Shown: piece after piece, positions 34,298-43,270 of the stretch
Position numbering within the stretch: position 1 is the stretch's first letter
Layout of the letters: each line of letters opens with the position of its first letter
Source of the DNA: UBA969 sp041694635
Lineage (GTDB): Bacteria; Planctomycetota; Planctomycetia; Gemmatales; Gemmataceae
Direction: 5' to 3'
NCBI GenBank assembly: GCA_041694635.1
Contig: JBDNHI010000202.1
Span: 62,001-126,000 of the forward strand
DNA length: 64,000 nt
Position numbers and translations under genes: made by a program
The notes under the pieces: model-generated
The model's database searches: none
The model's input: only the letters and a program-made list of their open reading frames with translations
What the model was told of the DNA's origin: nothing

Positions 34298-35200
34298 ATG
34301 CCACGCAATCCGTATGAAGTATTGGGTGTAGGAAGAAAAGCATCTGATGACGAAATAAAAAAGTCATACAGGAAACTTGCTAGAGATTTTCACCCCGACC
34401 GTAATCTAGGTGATAAGCAAGCGGAATCAAAGTTTAAAGAAGTCCAAGATGCTTTTGAAATCCTTCACGATAAGGAAAAAAGATCTAAATATGATCAGTT
34501 CGGTTTTGTTGATCCAACTGCGGGTTTTGGCGGTGGTTCCCAAGGTCCCCGCGGCGGAGGGTTTCACTGGGCTAATGATTCTGCAAGATCTTCCATTAAT
34601 ATGGAAGATCTAGCGGGGATGTTTGGTGGCGGACAATTTGATATGGGTTCGATGTTTGGGAAAAAAAATAAAGGACGAAAAAAAACAATTAACCAACCTC
34701 AAGATAACAATGCAGAAGTAGAAGTTCCCTTAGAAAAAATTGCTTTGGGTGGGAAGATTTTCTTGACAGTAAATGGCTCAAATTTAGAGGTCAACATCCC
34801 TGCAGGAATTAAGGACGGTAATAAAATTCGGCTAGCGGGTCAGGGGCAAACAGGTGGAGATTTATATCTGACAATAAAATCTGCTAAACACCCTTATTTT
34901 ATTCGCGAAAATGATTGCTTAGTAATTGAGATTCCTATCAGCATTTCTGAAGCTATATTAGGCGCAAAAATTGATGTTCCTGTTCTTGATGGCTCTAAGT
35001 TGACGGTAAAAATTCCTGCGGGAACCGCGAGCGGCGCACGGTTGAGATTGAAAGGTAAAGGTATCGCTGATGGTGATATGTTCATTCAGCTTAAAATTGT
35101 TTTACCAACAGTGATTGATGAGCGTAGTAAAGAAATCATTGAGGAGTTTGCAAAACTTAATCCTCTCGACCCTAGAAAAAATTTGGCTTGGATCCAGTAA
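34298..35200 (+). CDS. DnaJ-like chaperone lacking the zinc finger
   Basis: A 300-residue J-domain protein: YEVLGVGRKASDDEIKKSYR then HPD (32-34) and DAFEILHDKEKRSKYDQFG. A Gly-rich linker lies from about 70 to 115. Two C-terminal substrate-binding domains follow (EVEVPLEKIALGGK; LKIVLPTVIDERS). The CxxCxGxG zinc repeats of type I DnaJ are absent, as in CbpA-type proteins. It stimulates an Hsp70 ATPase; the Hsp70-like protein at the right end of the window is far away. rnpA starts 13 bp downstream. The pairing of dnaJ with rnpA is unusual. Confidence 0.88.
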   Translation: MPRNPYEVLGVGRKASDDEIKKSYRKLARDFHPDRNLGDKQAESKFKEVQDAFEILHDKEKRSKYDQFGFVDPTAGFGGGSQGPRGGGFHWANDSARSSINMEDLAGMFGGGQFDMGSMFGKKNKGRKKTINQPQDNNAEVEVPLEKIALGGKIFLTVNGSNLEVNIPAGIKDGNKIRLAGQGQTGGDLYLTIKSAKHPYFIRENDCLVIEIPISISEAILGAKIDVPVLDGSKLTVKIPAGTASGARLRLKGKGIADGDMFIQLKIVLPTVIDERSKEIIEEFAKLNPLDPRKNLAWIQ

Positions 35201-35213
35201 ATTAGGTGAACCA

Positions 35214-35576
35214 GTGGTTGATTCAAAATTTAGTTTTGGCAAGAATCTTAAACTGAAATCATCCGATGATTTTCGAAAAGTGTTTGCTTTTAAATTGAAA
35301 GTATCAAATCGATATATCGTTATTTATGCAATGCCTAATGGGTTGCAATTTAATCGTTTAGGGGTTGCAGTTGGAAAAAAAAATGGCAACGCAGTAGTGC
35401 GCAATAAAATCAAAAGGTTGCTTCGAGAATCTTTTCGATTGACTAGGTCGCAACATTCTTATGGTTTTGACTTAGTGGTCGTTCCGAAATTGTCTGTTTT
35501 GCAAGAATTACAGGGCCTCAAAAATTCTTTTTTAAAACTAACAACTCAACTGTCGGTACTTACTCAAGATAAATGA
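35214..35576 (+). CDS. rnpA: Ribonuclease P protein component
   Basis: RnpA is the small basic protein that helps the catalytic RNase P RNA process tRNA 5' ends. The 120-residue protein shows the family pattern: KLKSSDDFRKVF near residue 15, NRLGVAVGKKNGNAVVRNKIKRLLRESFR in the centre (the RNR signature), and DLVVVPK near residue 85. The start GTG at 35214 has AGGTGA upstream and fits the family length. Upstream open codons to 35115 overlap the dnaJ end and are not needed. yidD follows with no gap. rpmH, usually just before rnpA, is absent here. Confidence 0.9.
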   Translation: MVDSKFSFGKNLKLKSSDDFRKVFAFKLKVSNRYIVIYAMPNGLQFNRLGVAVGKKNGNAVVRNKIKRLLRESFRLTRSQHSYGFDLVVVPKLSVLQELQGLKNSFLKLTTQLSVLTQDK

Positions 35577-35577
35577 A

Positions 35578-35805
35578 ATGAAAGCCATTTACAGTTTTCT
35601 GGTAATGATTTTAATAGGTTTGGTGCGATGCTACCAAATTATGTTTAGGCCCTTATTACCATCGGTTTGCAAGTTTCATCCATCTTGCAGTGAATATTTT
35701 ATAGGCGCGGTTAATAAATATGGCCCGATAATTGGTAGTTGGAAAGGTACTAAAAGAATTTGCAGATGCAATCCTTGGAACCAAGGTGGTTACGATCCCC
35801 CTTAG
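35578..35805 (+). CDS. yidD: Membrane protein insertion efficiency factor YidD
   Basis: YidD is a small membrane-associated protein that helps YidC/Sec insert membrane proteins. The 75-residue protein has an N-terminal hydrophobic segment, then the diagnostic CKFHPSCSEYFIGAVNKYG and CNPWNQGGYDPP. It begins one base after the rnpA stop, the conserved bacterial neighbour. The usual next gene, yidC, does not follow. A minus-strand gene starts its stop codon 6 bp away, so this three-gene run is the whole unit. Confidence 0.92.
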   Translation: MKAIYSFLVMILIGLVRCYQIMFRPLLPSVCKFHPSCSEYFIGAVNKYGPIIGSWKGTKRICRCNPWNQGGYDPP

Positions 35806-35811
35806 ATCATT

Positions 35812-36948
35812 TTAATCCTTTGGCATTTGCCCAACTTCTTGTTTTAAATAGGGCAAAACAACTTTAAGGCCAACTATTCCCCCTAAAATTGCTCCAGTCA
35901 TTAATAGTAATATAATTAATTTTCTGCCTCCCATTTCAAACATATCCCATAAACTTAACAGAATCTGGCTTAGTAATCCCAAAGCAACAATACCGCCAAG
36001 TACGGGTATTGCAGATGCGAACAAAGGCCCAGTAGGTGATTCCATTCTTGCAAGCCACCAGCAAGAAATTTCTAAAATTTGTATAATCATTGCAGAGGGG
36101 GCTATCAAAACCTTTAAGAAACTAGGAAACCCAGTCAAAGCAAGACAAAGCCCTGTCAATCCGTAAAGCATTGCAAATCCTAACAAATGAACATGGGAAG
36201 AAAGTGCTAATTTTTCTAAAGACTTAGCTGATGATTTCTCTGGCACGCAATATTCCACAAATTCTGAATAAGTTCCCAATGGAAAATTAGCAGCACTTCC
36301 ACCCGCATTTGCGTCGTGGCAACGAACGCACCTAGATTCGATAATTGCCTGAATATTTGCATACTTTTTTTTATCATCTTCCTGGATTTGGTAGGCCGTT
36401 GGAGAAAGGGATAGATTTTCTAGTTTTCCTTCTAGAGGAAAACCTGGTGTAATCGAATTATCATAATTTTCTTTTTTGAAGCCATCTTTTATCCAAGCAA
36501 CGAGTGCTAATCGTTCCCCATCAATGTCGGTAAGAACCATTTTTTCAATTAAGGATAAATTAGCTATTTTAAGTTTTTCTGCAGCGAGTTTATCTTGATT
36601 GTTATTGAATTTTTCTTCTGCGAGTTCAGTAAGATGAATTTGTTTTTCTTTGATTGCTCGCTTGATGCCCCCTACCCTTTTTATTGTAAATACACTTTTC
36701 ATACTTCCCGTGCCATTAAAAGGTCTGGTTTCATTAGATGTTAGGAGTCGTTCCATTTGTGAAATTTGTCTTGTTCCGTGAAACTCTGATACGGTTTCTT
36801 CTGGGCCGGGTAAGACCTGCCCCGCATTAGCAGATTGAAAGTGTAAGTTCACCAAGGCAGAGGTAAAACCAATGCCCACACTTAACAAAAAGGTGGCTAC
36901 AACAATTTTTCCCGCCATGGGTAAAGATCTTAATTGTGATTGGTTCAT
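35812..36948 (-). CDS. Membrane-bound c-type cytochrome protein
   Basis: A 378-residue membrane protein with a heme-c site CVRCH near residue 214. It has an N-terminal membrane segment (about residues 12-35), a periplasmic part of about 200 residues holding the heme, and four or so C-terminal helices (from residue 245). The histidine-containing helix SSHVHLLGFAMLYGL could bind a second heme. This is a type seen in planctomycetes with no assigned role. It could pass electrons between quinones or periplasmic carriers. An upstream TTG at 36963 is in frame; ATG at 36948 has GAGAG eight bases before it. The nrnA gene ends just upstream. Confidence 0.68.
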   Translation of the reverse strand: MNQSQLRSLPMAGKIVVATFLLSVGIGFTSALVNLHFQSANAGQVLPGPEETVSEFHGTRQISQMERLLTSNETRPFNGTGSMKSVFTIKRVGGIKRAIKEKQIHLTELAEEKFNNNQDKLAAEKLKIANLSLIEKMVLTDIDGERLALVAWIKDGFKKENYDNSITPGFPLEGKLENLSLSPTAYQIQEDDKKKYANIQAIIESRCVRCHDANAGGSAANFPLGTYSEFVEYCVPEKSSAKSLEKLALSSHVHLLGFAMLYGLTGLCLALTGFPSFLKVLIAPSAMIIQILEISCWWLARMESPTGPLFASAIPVLGGIVALGLLSQILLSLWDMFEMGGRKLIILLLMTGAILGGIVGLKVVLPYLKQEVGQMPKD

Positions 36949-36959
36949 ATTTAGTTCTC

Positions 36960-37952
36960 TCAAGCTCCAACCTTGGTTTTGACAGTATTCTCGCCCAAAA
37001 TCAGAATGCGTTCAATAGCTTGGCTAATAGACATCGATAAAGTTGCACCTGCAGCAAGTTTGTGGCCACCTCCACCAAATTGCTGTGCAATTTGACAAAC
37101 ATCAGCGCCACTTCGCGACCGGAAATTAACCCGGGTTGTACTCTCATTAATTTCTAAAAAGAAAATCACAATGTCAGCACAAGAAGTACTTCTGAGGTAT
37201 ACAATTAAATCTTCAGCATCAGAGGTTCTAGCGTTATTATTTGAAAAGTCAGTTTGATTAAGCCAAGAGTAAACTAGTTTTCCTCCTTGTCTAGTTTGAC
37301 ACCGAGAAAGCATTAGTCCTGCAAGTTTTTGCTTTACTAAACTATTACTATCAAAAAGCACATCATAAAGCATAGTTGGAGTAGCCCCCAACTTCACCAG
37401 TTCGCCTGCCAAGGAAAAGCTTGCGGCAGTAGTGTTTGCATGCCGAAACCAACCGGTATCGGTTGCAATTGCAATGAAAATATTGTTTGCGGCATTGGGA
37501 CTAGGTTGAATATTAAAGTGATTAAAGCTTTCATAAACTAATCGGCCTGTTGCTTCCGATGCGATATCAAGAATGAGTGGATTACCAATATGATCTTGAG
37601 TTATGTGATGATCGATCACGCAAGTTGGAACGAATTGTTGTTTAATCCAAGTTCCCATTTCTGCAAGTTGGCTCCAGGTGCCGGTATCTAAAACAATTAA
37701 ACCATCCCAAGTTTTATCAGGGTCGGCATCTTGGCCATATACCCGAATTATTTTGTTCGGATCCATAAATTGATAGCGCATTGCACATGCCGTTGGAAGA
37801 TGGATTTCAACAGTTTTTTCAAGTTTTTCAAGCAATTCGTGCATTGCTAGGCAAGAACCAAGTGCATCTCCGTCCGGCCTAGCATGGGTCGTAAGAAGTA
37901 TTTTTGATTTTCCCTGAAGGAATTCAGATAGAGGCTCAAGTTTGGTAGGCAT
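36960..37952 (-). CDS. DHH-family phosphoesterase, NrnA-like oligoribonuclease/pAp phosphatase
   Basis: A 330-residue DHH-DHHA1 protein. The motifs are THARPDGDALGS near the start, IVLDTGTW near residue 90, VIDHHITQDHIG (the DHH triad) and ATDTGWFRH. The C-terminal DHHA1 has RSGADVCQIA and GGGGHKLAAGAT. NrnA degrades short RNA fragments and dephosphorylates 3'-phosphoadenosine 5'-phosphate. The order of domains and length match NrnA well. It precedes the cytochrome gene on the same strand with a 11 bp gap, and follows the P-type ATPase after about 50 bp of non-coding DNA. Confidence 0.85.
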   Translation of the reverse strand: MPTKLEPLSEFLQGKSKILLTTHARPDGDALGSCLAMHELLEKLEKTVEIHLPTACAMRYQFMDPNKIIRVYGQDADPDKTWDGLIVLDTGTWSQLAEMGTWIKQQFVPTCVIDHHITQDHIGNPLILDIASEATGRLVYESFNHFNIQPSPNAANNIFIAIATDTGWFRHANTTAASFSLAGELVKLGATPTMLYDVLFDSNSLVKQKLAGLMLSRCQTRQGGKLVYSWLNQTDFSNNNARTSDAEDLIVYLRSTSCADIVIFFLEINESTTRVNFRSRSGADVCQIAQQFGGGGHKLAAGATLSMSISQAIERILILGENTVKTKVGA

Positions 37953-38003
37953 AATTTATAACTCTTAATTTTATTATAGCATTGGAGAAAGTTCTTTTGC
38001 AAT

Positions 38004-40250
38004 TCATAGTGGCTTATTACGCAACCTTAGTGAGTTTAAAAGAACAGAAACAGAGCTTAAACTCATTGCAAATCCCGCAAGTATTGGCGACAAATAGCCA
38101 AAGGCCGCCAAAGGGATGCAAAGTAGATTATAAAGAAAAGCCAACGCAAGGTTTTGTCGTATGGCAAGGATCGTAAAATAACTAAGTTTTCTGGCTGCTA
38201 CAATCGTCAAAAGGTCGCCTTTAAGCAAAATAAGTCCTGAATTTTCCTGTGCTAAATCGGTGCCAGTTCCCATGGCAATAGATACACTTGCTTTGGCTAA
38301 AGCTGGTGCGTCATTTGCGCCGTCTCCAGCCATTGCAACCATCTTTCCATTTTTAAGCAGTTTGTTAATTAGAAGCACCTTATCCTCAGGCGTTTGGTCG
38401 CCATAATATTCTTTTATATTAAGTTGTTTTGCAGTGGATGAGGTTGATTGCTCATTATCTCCGCTCATTAAAATAATTTGAATCCCATCCTTTTGAAGTT
38501 GTTTAATTGCATCCGTAGTTGAAGCTTTTAAAGAATCAGCTAGCCAGATGCAACCCGCAAGTTTGTTTGAATTTGCAACCCAAACGGTACTGCTGGGTTT
38601 TTGGGAATTAAATAAAAATGAGGAAGAATTTGAAGTATCGATGCCTTTTTCTTCTAAAAAGGATAATTTGCCTAAAATAACTCTCGCCCCTGCTATGATT
38701 CCAAAGGCGCCTTTACCGGCCACTTCAACCGTTTCTGTGGGTGCAGTTAATAACATTTTTTGGTCTAGGGCGTAGCTTACAATCGATTTACAAAGTGGAT
38801 GAGCACTTCCTTGTGCTAGGCTTGCAGTTAGCATAAGAAATTCGGTACCAGTTCGATCTGGGGAAGTTAAAATGCCTTCAACTCTTGGCTTCCCCTCGGT
38901 GAGGGTTCCAGTTTTATCAATGACGAGAACATCGATATTTATAAGATTTTCCAGGGACTCCCCACTCCTTACAAGGATTCCTAGCCTAGCTCCTCGCGAT
39001 ATTCCCACCCCTAATGCCATAGGGGTAGCTAATCCCAAAGCACACGGACAGGCAATTACTAAAACTGCAATTGATTTTCGTAATGCGTCGATCCAGCCTT
39101 GGGGTTCTTTGTTTATTAAAATCCATAAGCCAAAGGTGGCAATTGCTATGAGCAGCACCAAGGGAATCATAATTCGCGAGATAAAATCGACTTTAGCTTG
39201 AATAGGCAGCCTAGAACGGCGAGCCTCTTCAACAAGCTGAATGATTTTAGCAGCCACCGTTTCTCTGCCCGAACCAGTAGCGGTAAGGGTAAAAGATCCT
39301 TGGATATTTAAAGTTCCAGCGAAAACATTGTCATTAGGGTTAACCTCTCGGGGAAAAGGTTCTCCAGTAATCATTGCTTCGTCTATGCTGGAGATACCTT
39401 GAGAAATTATTCCATCAATGGGTACTTTTTCTCCAGGTAAAACCCTAACAAGGTCTCCAGTTTGAATAAGGTCGGTGGGAATGTTTTTTTCCTCGCCGTT
39501 CGGGCCAACAAATCTTGCTTCTTGAGGAATACTTTTGGCCATTTGAGCTAGTGCGTGATTAGCTTGTTTATGAAGTTTGTTTTCCAAATATTGCCCAACC
39601 ATCATGAGTACGATAATACCAGCAGAAGATTCGAAGTAACTATGGTGGCCAAATAGCTCTGGTTTAAATAGAGTTAACAAACTTAAGGAATGGCTAGCAA
39701 GTACACCTAAGCCAACTAAAGTAAACATATTCCATGGGCCAGGCCACAATGATTTAAAAAAACTTTTAAGAATAGAAAGTCCGAATCCAAAAACCACCAA
39801 GGTGGATAGTAAGGCTTGCAAAGATAAAAAGGCTTGGGTGTGAATATCAAAAAAATGACTGCTTAGAAGTGGCATCCAAATAAAGACGGCAAGAACAATT
39901 TTTACCAGTTGTAAATTTCCGGACGATTTGTCAAAGTGATCGGGGCTCATTGGGTCTAGGGGCATTCCGCATTTTGGGCAGTCTCCAGGCGCATCTTTTA
40001 TGATTTCAGGGTCCATTGGGCAACTGTAACGATTTGCTTTGCCAACTGGAATTGGCGCTTTCATCAAATGTTTTGTCCGAAGTGATTTTAAAGAATCATC
40101 CAAAAAAAGTTCTGGACTCTTCTTAAATTTAGTTGCACAAGATTGATGACAAAAATAGTAGGTTTTATTTTTAAAGTCCACTTGGATAGCAGCACTAGAT
40201 GGTTTTACCATCATACTACAAACTGGGTCCCTTGCTAACTCTTCTGCCAT
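38004..40250 (-). CDS. Copper-type P1B-ATPase with N-terminal YHS and metal-binding domains
   Basis: A 748-residue heavy-metal P-type ATPase. The N-terminus has a YHS domain (DPVCSMMVKPSSA with YYFCHQSC) and a cysteine-rich heavy-metal-binding segment (YSCPMDPEI and CPKCGMPLDP) instead of the usual HMA domain. The catalytic part has ACPCALGLATP, DKTGTLTEGKP, and GDGANDAPAL. The late membrane motifs YN and MSLSS suggest Cu+ transport. It would export copper across the inner membrane. ATG at 40250 follows AGGAG at somewhat long spacing; upstream codons to 40283 are possible. No CsoR/CopZ-like regulator is adjacent. Confidence 0.9.
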   Translation of the reverse strand: MAEELARDPVCSMMVKPSSAAIQVDFKNKTYYFCHQSCATKFKKSPELFLDDSLKSLRTKHLMKAPIPVGKANRYSCPMDPEIIKDAPGDCPKCGMPLDPMSPDHFDKSSGNLQLVKIVLAVFIWMPLLSSHFFDIHTQAFLSLQALLSTLVVFGFGLSILKSFFKSLWPGPWNMFTLVGLGVLASHSLSLLTLFKPELFGHHSYFESSAGIIVLMMVGQYLENKLHKQANHALAQMAKSIPQEARFVGPNGEEKNIPTDLIQTGDLVRVLPGEKVPIDGIISQGISSIDEAMITGEPFPREVNPNDNVFAGTLNIQGSFTLTATGSGRETVAAKIIQLVEEARRSRLPIQAKVDFISRIMIPLVLLIAIATFGLWILINKEPQGWIDALRKSIAVLVIACPCALGLATPMALGVGISRGARLGILVRSGESLENLINIDVLVIDKTGTLTEGKPRVEGILTSPDRTGTEFLMLTASLAQGSAHPLCKSIVSYALDQKMLLTAPTETVEVAGKGAFGIIAGARVILGKLSFLEEKGIDTSNSSSFLFNSQKPSSTVWVANSNKLAGCIWLADSLKASTTDAIKQLQKDGIQIILMSGDNEQSTSSTAKQLNIKEYYGDQTPEDKVLLINKLLKNGKMVAMAGDGANDAPALAKASVSIAMGTGTDLAQENSGLILLKGDLLTIVAARKLSYFTILAIRQNLALAFLYNLLCIPLAAFGYLSPILAGFAMSLSSVSVLLNSLRLRNKPL

Positions 40251-40478
40251 TATTAAATTCACTCCTGTTTTATACTTTAACAAATTATTTAAGGTTTGGA
40301 TCTTTCATAAATAGAATTTTGCTTACCCAAATTAATTGGAAACTAGTTACTTTAATAAATCCTTTTGAAATAAAAGTTTTTGTCAAGATTTATCACTGAA
40401 AATCCGATTATTCCTAATGAATAGACTGTCAATGGGTTTAACTGAGCGGTCTTATTTCTTCGATAAGAGGGTTTTGTT

Positions 40479-42266
40479 ATGGTTACGGAATGGTTAGGCC
40501 TTGCATTATTAACTACTTGCTTTCAGCAAGCCCCTACTTCAGTCGAAGAGTGGCCATTAAACACACCTAAATTTCAGATTCCAATTCGAGTTCAGCAAGA
40601 GCGAAAAGAAGAAATTAAAGAACTTGTTCTTTATGTCTCAAAAAACAATGGAAAAACCTGGGAAGTGCATACCCGTGCAAAGCCAAACCAAGAGGCATTT
40701 TCGTTTGCAGCTACTGAAGATGGTTCCCATTGGTTTACTATTGCAATTGTAGATACTAAAGGCAGGCAAGAACCGCCAGATATTACAAAGGCACAAGTAG
40801 GCCAAAAAGTTTTGGTCGATACTAAAAAACCAGAATTAAAGCTTAATGCTCATAAAAATGGCGAAGAAATTCAAGTAAAGTGGGAAGTTAAAGATGCTAA
40901 TGCAGACATTAATTCAATGAAGTTGGAATGTAAAATCGAAGGAAATGATAGTAATGAGTGGATTCCTATTAGTATTAAGCCGGTGATGGATGGAAGTGGA
41001 ACTTTCAAAGTTCAAGGCGCTGGTATGCTTTCTCTAAGGCTTCAAATAAGCGATACTGCAGGAAATTTTGCCAGTACAATTGTTGATGTGGGAAGTGCTA
41101 AGAATGGTTTAGGGATGCCAAACCTTGCAACAATTCCTACGCCTACGAGTACTCCACCTGTATCCAATTTAAATGCCGAAGATAACAAAAGCATTTTTAA
41201 TCCTCAAGTTCCAACCATCAGTGAAAAAAGTTTGAATACGAATCTCTTGGCTTCAAGTAATGCGGTTGCTTTGCCCTCTTTTGCTGAAAAACCTATGCCA
41301 GTAAATAATTTTAATGTAGCTAGCAGCGCTATCCCTTTACCAGCTGGCAATCCAGTTCCAACAGCAGAAGATGAATTGCCAAGAAGTGCCCAACCTTCTG
41401 GGGTGCCAGTATTTCCCGTTTCCAGAGGATCTAAAGATTTAGACTTAGGATCCATCACCCCACCTACTCAAACCATTTCGGGTTGGAATAATGGAACAGC
41501 GGTAAGCAGTCCTAATGGGGTGTTAGCTTCTTCTGTACTTCCCCCGGTTCCCGTAAATATTGCTGCACAAAAAATAAATGAGACGGTAAATAAAAAAATG
41601 CAGCCAAGCCTTCAAATTGTAAATAAAAAACAAATTCGAATTGATTATGAAGTCGCTAAGTATGGACCTTCCGGCCTTGGTGTTGTTGAAATTTATAGCA
41701 CCATAGATGAAGGACAATCTTGGAACCTTGTTTTAACCGAAACTAGTCCAACGGTTGACCCTAAAAGTTTGCTCCCGATTAAAGGTTCGGTGGTCGTGCC
41801 TATCGCTCAAGAAGGTGTGCAGGTTGGCTATTATGTTGTGGTTAAAAGTAAAGCGGGTTTGGGTAAAAGCCCCCCTGTAAGTGGTGATAAGCCGCACCTT
41901 TGTGTTGAAGTTGATACGACCTTTCCTGAAGCCGTTCTTTTTAGCCCTCAACCCGAACCAGGCCAGCGAGACAGCTTGGTTTTAACTTGGAAGGCAACTG
42001 ATCGAAATCTTTCTACAAATCCTGTTGCTTTGGAATGGAGTGACAAAAAAGACGGGCCTTGGAATCCCATTGGGCCAAGAGAACTTCCTAATACCGGCAA
42101 ATATAATTGGATTATGCCCTCGTCTATGCCTGCAAATGTTTACCTAAAACTCACTGTTCGTGATTCTGCGGGTAATATTGCAGTTGCTCAGACTCAGGAA
42201 CCCTTACTTATTGATCTTAATGTTCCCGAGGTCAATGTTCTTGGTATTTCTGCGGTAACAAAATAG
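40479..42266 (+). CDS. Large protein with Ig-like repeats, function unknown
   Basis: A 595-residue protein I do not recognise by name. It contains at least three sandwich-like units. One spans residues 25-110 (ELVLYVSKNNGKTWEV), one residues 115-205 (LQISDTAGNFAS), and two lie near the C-terminus (GVVEIYSTIDEGQSWNLV and LKLTVRDSAGNIAV). The middle (about residues 210-360) is a Ser/Thr/Pro/Asn-rich linker. The repeated D-xx-G-N-(F/I)-A motif resembles Big/Ig-like domains of cell-surface proteins. A short hydrophobic N-terminus (LGLALLTTCF) could be a weak signal. It is probably exported and adhesive or structural; that is inference. Confidence 0.62.
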   Translation: MVTEWLGLALLTTCFQQAPTSVEEWPLNTPKFQIPIRVQQERKEEIKELVLYVSKNNGKTWEVHTRAKPNQEAFSFAATEDGSHWFTIAIVDTKGRQEPPDITKAQVGQKVLVDTKKPELKLNAHKNGEEIQVKWEVKDANADINSMKLECKIEGNDSNEWIPISIKPVMDGSGTFKVQGAGMLSLRLQISDTAGNFASTIVDVGSAKNGLGMPNLATIPTPTSTPPVSNLNAEDNKSIFNPQVPTISEKSLNTNLLASSNAVALPSFAEKPMPVNNFNVASSAIPLPAGNPVPTAEDELPRSAQPSGVPVFPVSRGSKDLDLGSITPPTQTISGWNNGTAVSSPNGVLASSVLPPVPVNIAAQKINETVNKKMQPSLQIVNKKQIRIDYEVAKYGPSGLGVVEIYSTIDEGQSWNLVLTETSPTVDPKSLLPIKGSVVVPIAQEGVQVGYYVVVKSKAGLGKSPPVSGDKPHLCVEVDTTFPEAVLFSPQPEPGQRDSLVLTWKATDRNLSTNPVALEWSDKKDGPWNPIGPRELPNTGKYNWIMPSSMPANVYLKLTVRDSAGNIAVAQTQEPLLIDLNVPEVNVLGISAVTK

Positions 42267-42357
42267 TAATTTTCGTAATTATTGCTTAATCTTCCTTGCT
42301 AACCCGGTTAGAATATAGAGTGTTATTTATTTGTAAGATTGTTAAGGATAGCAAGAA

Positions 42358-43257
42358 ATGGCGGTAGAAAAACTTTCTGAAACACTTGTCTCCCATCCTA
42401 GTAGACAACCGGCAGCTTCTTCTAAGGATGCTTGTTTGGTTTTGATTTATCCAACAGGCCCGGGGATGGGGTTAAGGTTTCCTCTTGTTAGTTCTAATGC
42501 GATTATTGGTAGGTCTCCAAGTTGCTACATCCAATTGGAAAACACTTCAGTTTCTAGACAGCACGCAAGAATTGATCGCGACGAATCTGACTCTTACTAT
42601 GCAACCGACTTACAGAGTACCAATGGTACATTTGTTAATGATATTCCAGCCCATCAGACTCAAATGAAAGATGGCGATTATTTAAAAGTTGGAAATTGTA
42701 TTTATCGGTTTTTAGCTGGGGGCAATATTGAAGCTGATTACCACGAAGTTATTTATAACCTAACCATAAATGATGCGCTTACAAATTGTCCAAACAAACG
42801 CTATTTCAACGAATTTTTAGACCGTGAAATCGCTCGCTCTAATAGGCACAAGCGACCTTTATCATTACTTATGCTCGATCTAGATGATTTTAAAATAGTA
42901 AATGACAGTATGGGACACCTTGCTGGCGATTATGCCTTAAGGGAGATTGCAAGCTTAATACGCAGTACGATTCGCAGGGAAGAACTGTTTTCGCGTTTTG
43001 GTGGTGAGGAATTTGCAATTATTCTCCCCGAGACTAGAATTGATCAGGCTGTGATCCTTGCTGAAAAAATTAAAACAATTGTTCAAAATAATCCATTTGA
43101 ATTCGAGGCTAAAAAATTCTTTATTACTATTAGCATTGGTATTGCTTCAACAAATACTGAATTGCCCATCACTATGGATTATTTAATTCAGGAAGCTGAT
43201 TCAAGGCTGTATATTGCTAAAAATAAAGGGAAAAATACCGTAGTCTTTCAAGGCTGA
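42358..43257 (+). CDS. FHA domain diguanylate cyclase
   Basis: A 299-residue signalling protein. The FHA domain (about residues 40-120) has IIGRSPSCYIQL, SVSRQHARI and STNGTFVND, the standard phosphothreonine-binding pattern. A GGDEF domain follows (about residues 135-299), with LLMLDLDDFKIVND, FSRFGGEEFAIILPET and a C-terminal KNKGKNTV. The active-site GGEEF suggests c-di-GMP synthesis. The upstream inhibitory I-site position reads RREE instead of RxxD, so product inhibition may be weak. FHA would let a Ser/Thr kinase control it, and this planctomycete has such kinases. Start ATG with AAGGA. Confidence 0.9.
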   Translation: MAVEKLSETLVSHPSRQPAASSKDACLVLIYPTGPGMGLRFPLVSSNAIIGRSPSCYIQLENTSVSRQHARIDRDESDSYYATDLQSTNGTFVNDIPAHQTQMKDGDYLKVGNCIYRFLAGGNIEADYHEVIYNLTINDALTNCPNKRYFNEFLDREIARSNRHKRPLSLLMLDLDDFKIVNDSMGHLAGDYALREIASLIRSTIRREELFSRFGGEEFAIILPETRIDQAVILAEKIKTIVQNNPFEFEAKKFFITISIGIASTNTELPITMDYLIQEADSRLYIAKNKGKNTVVFQG

Positions 43258-43270
43258 ATCGGAAAGTCGC

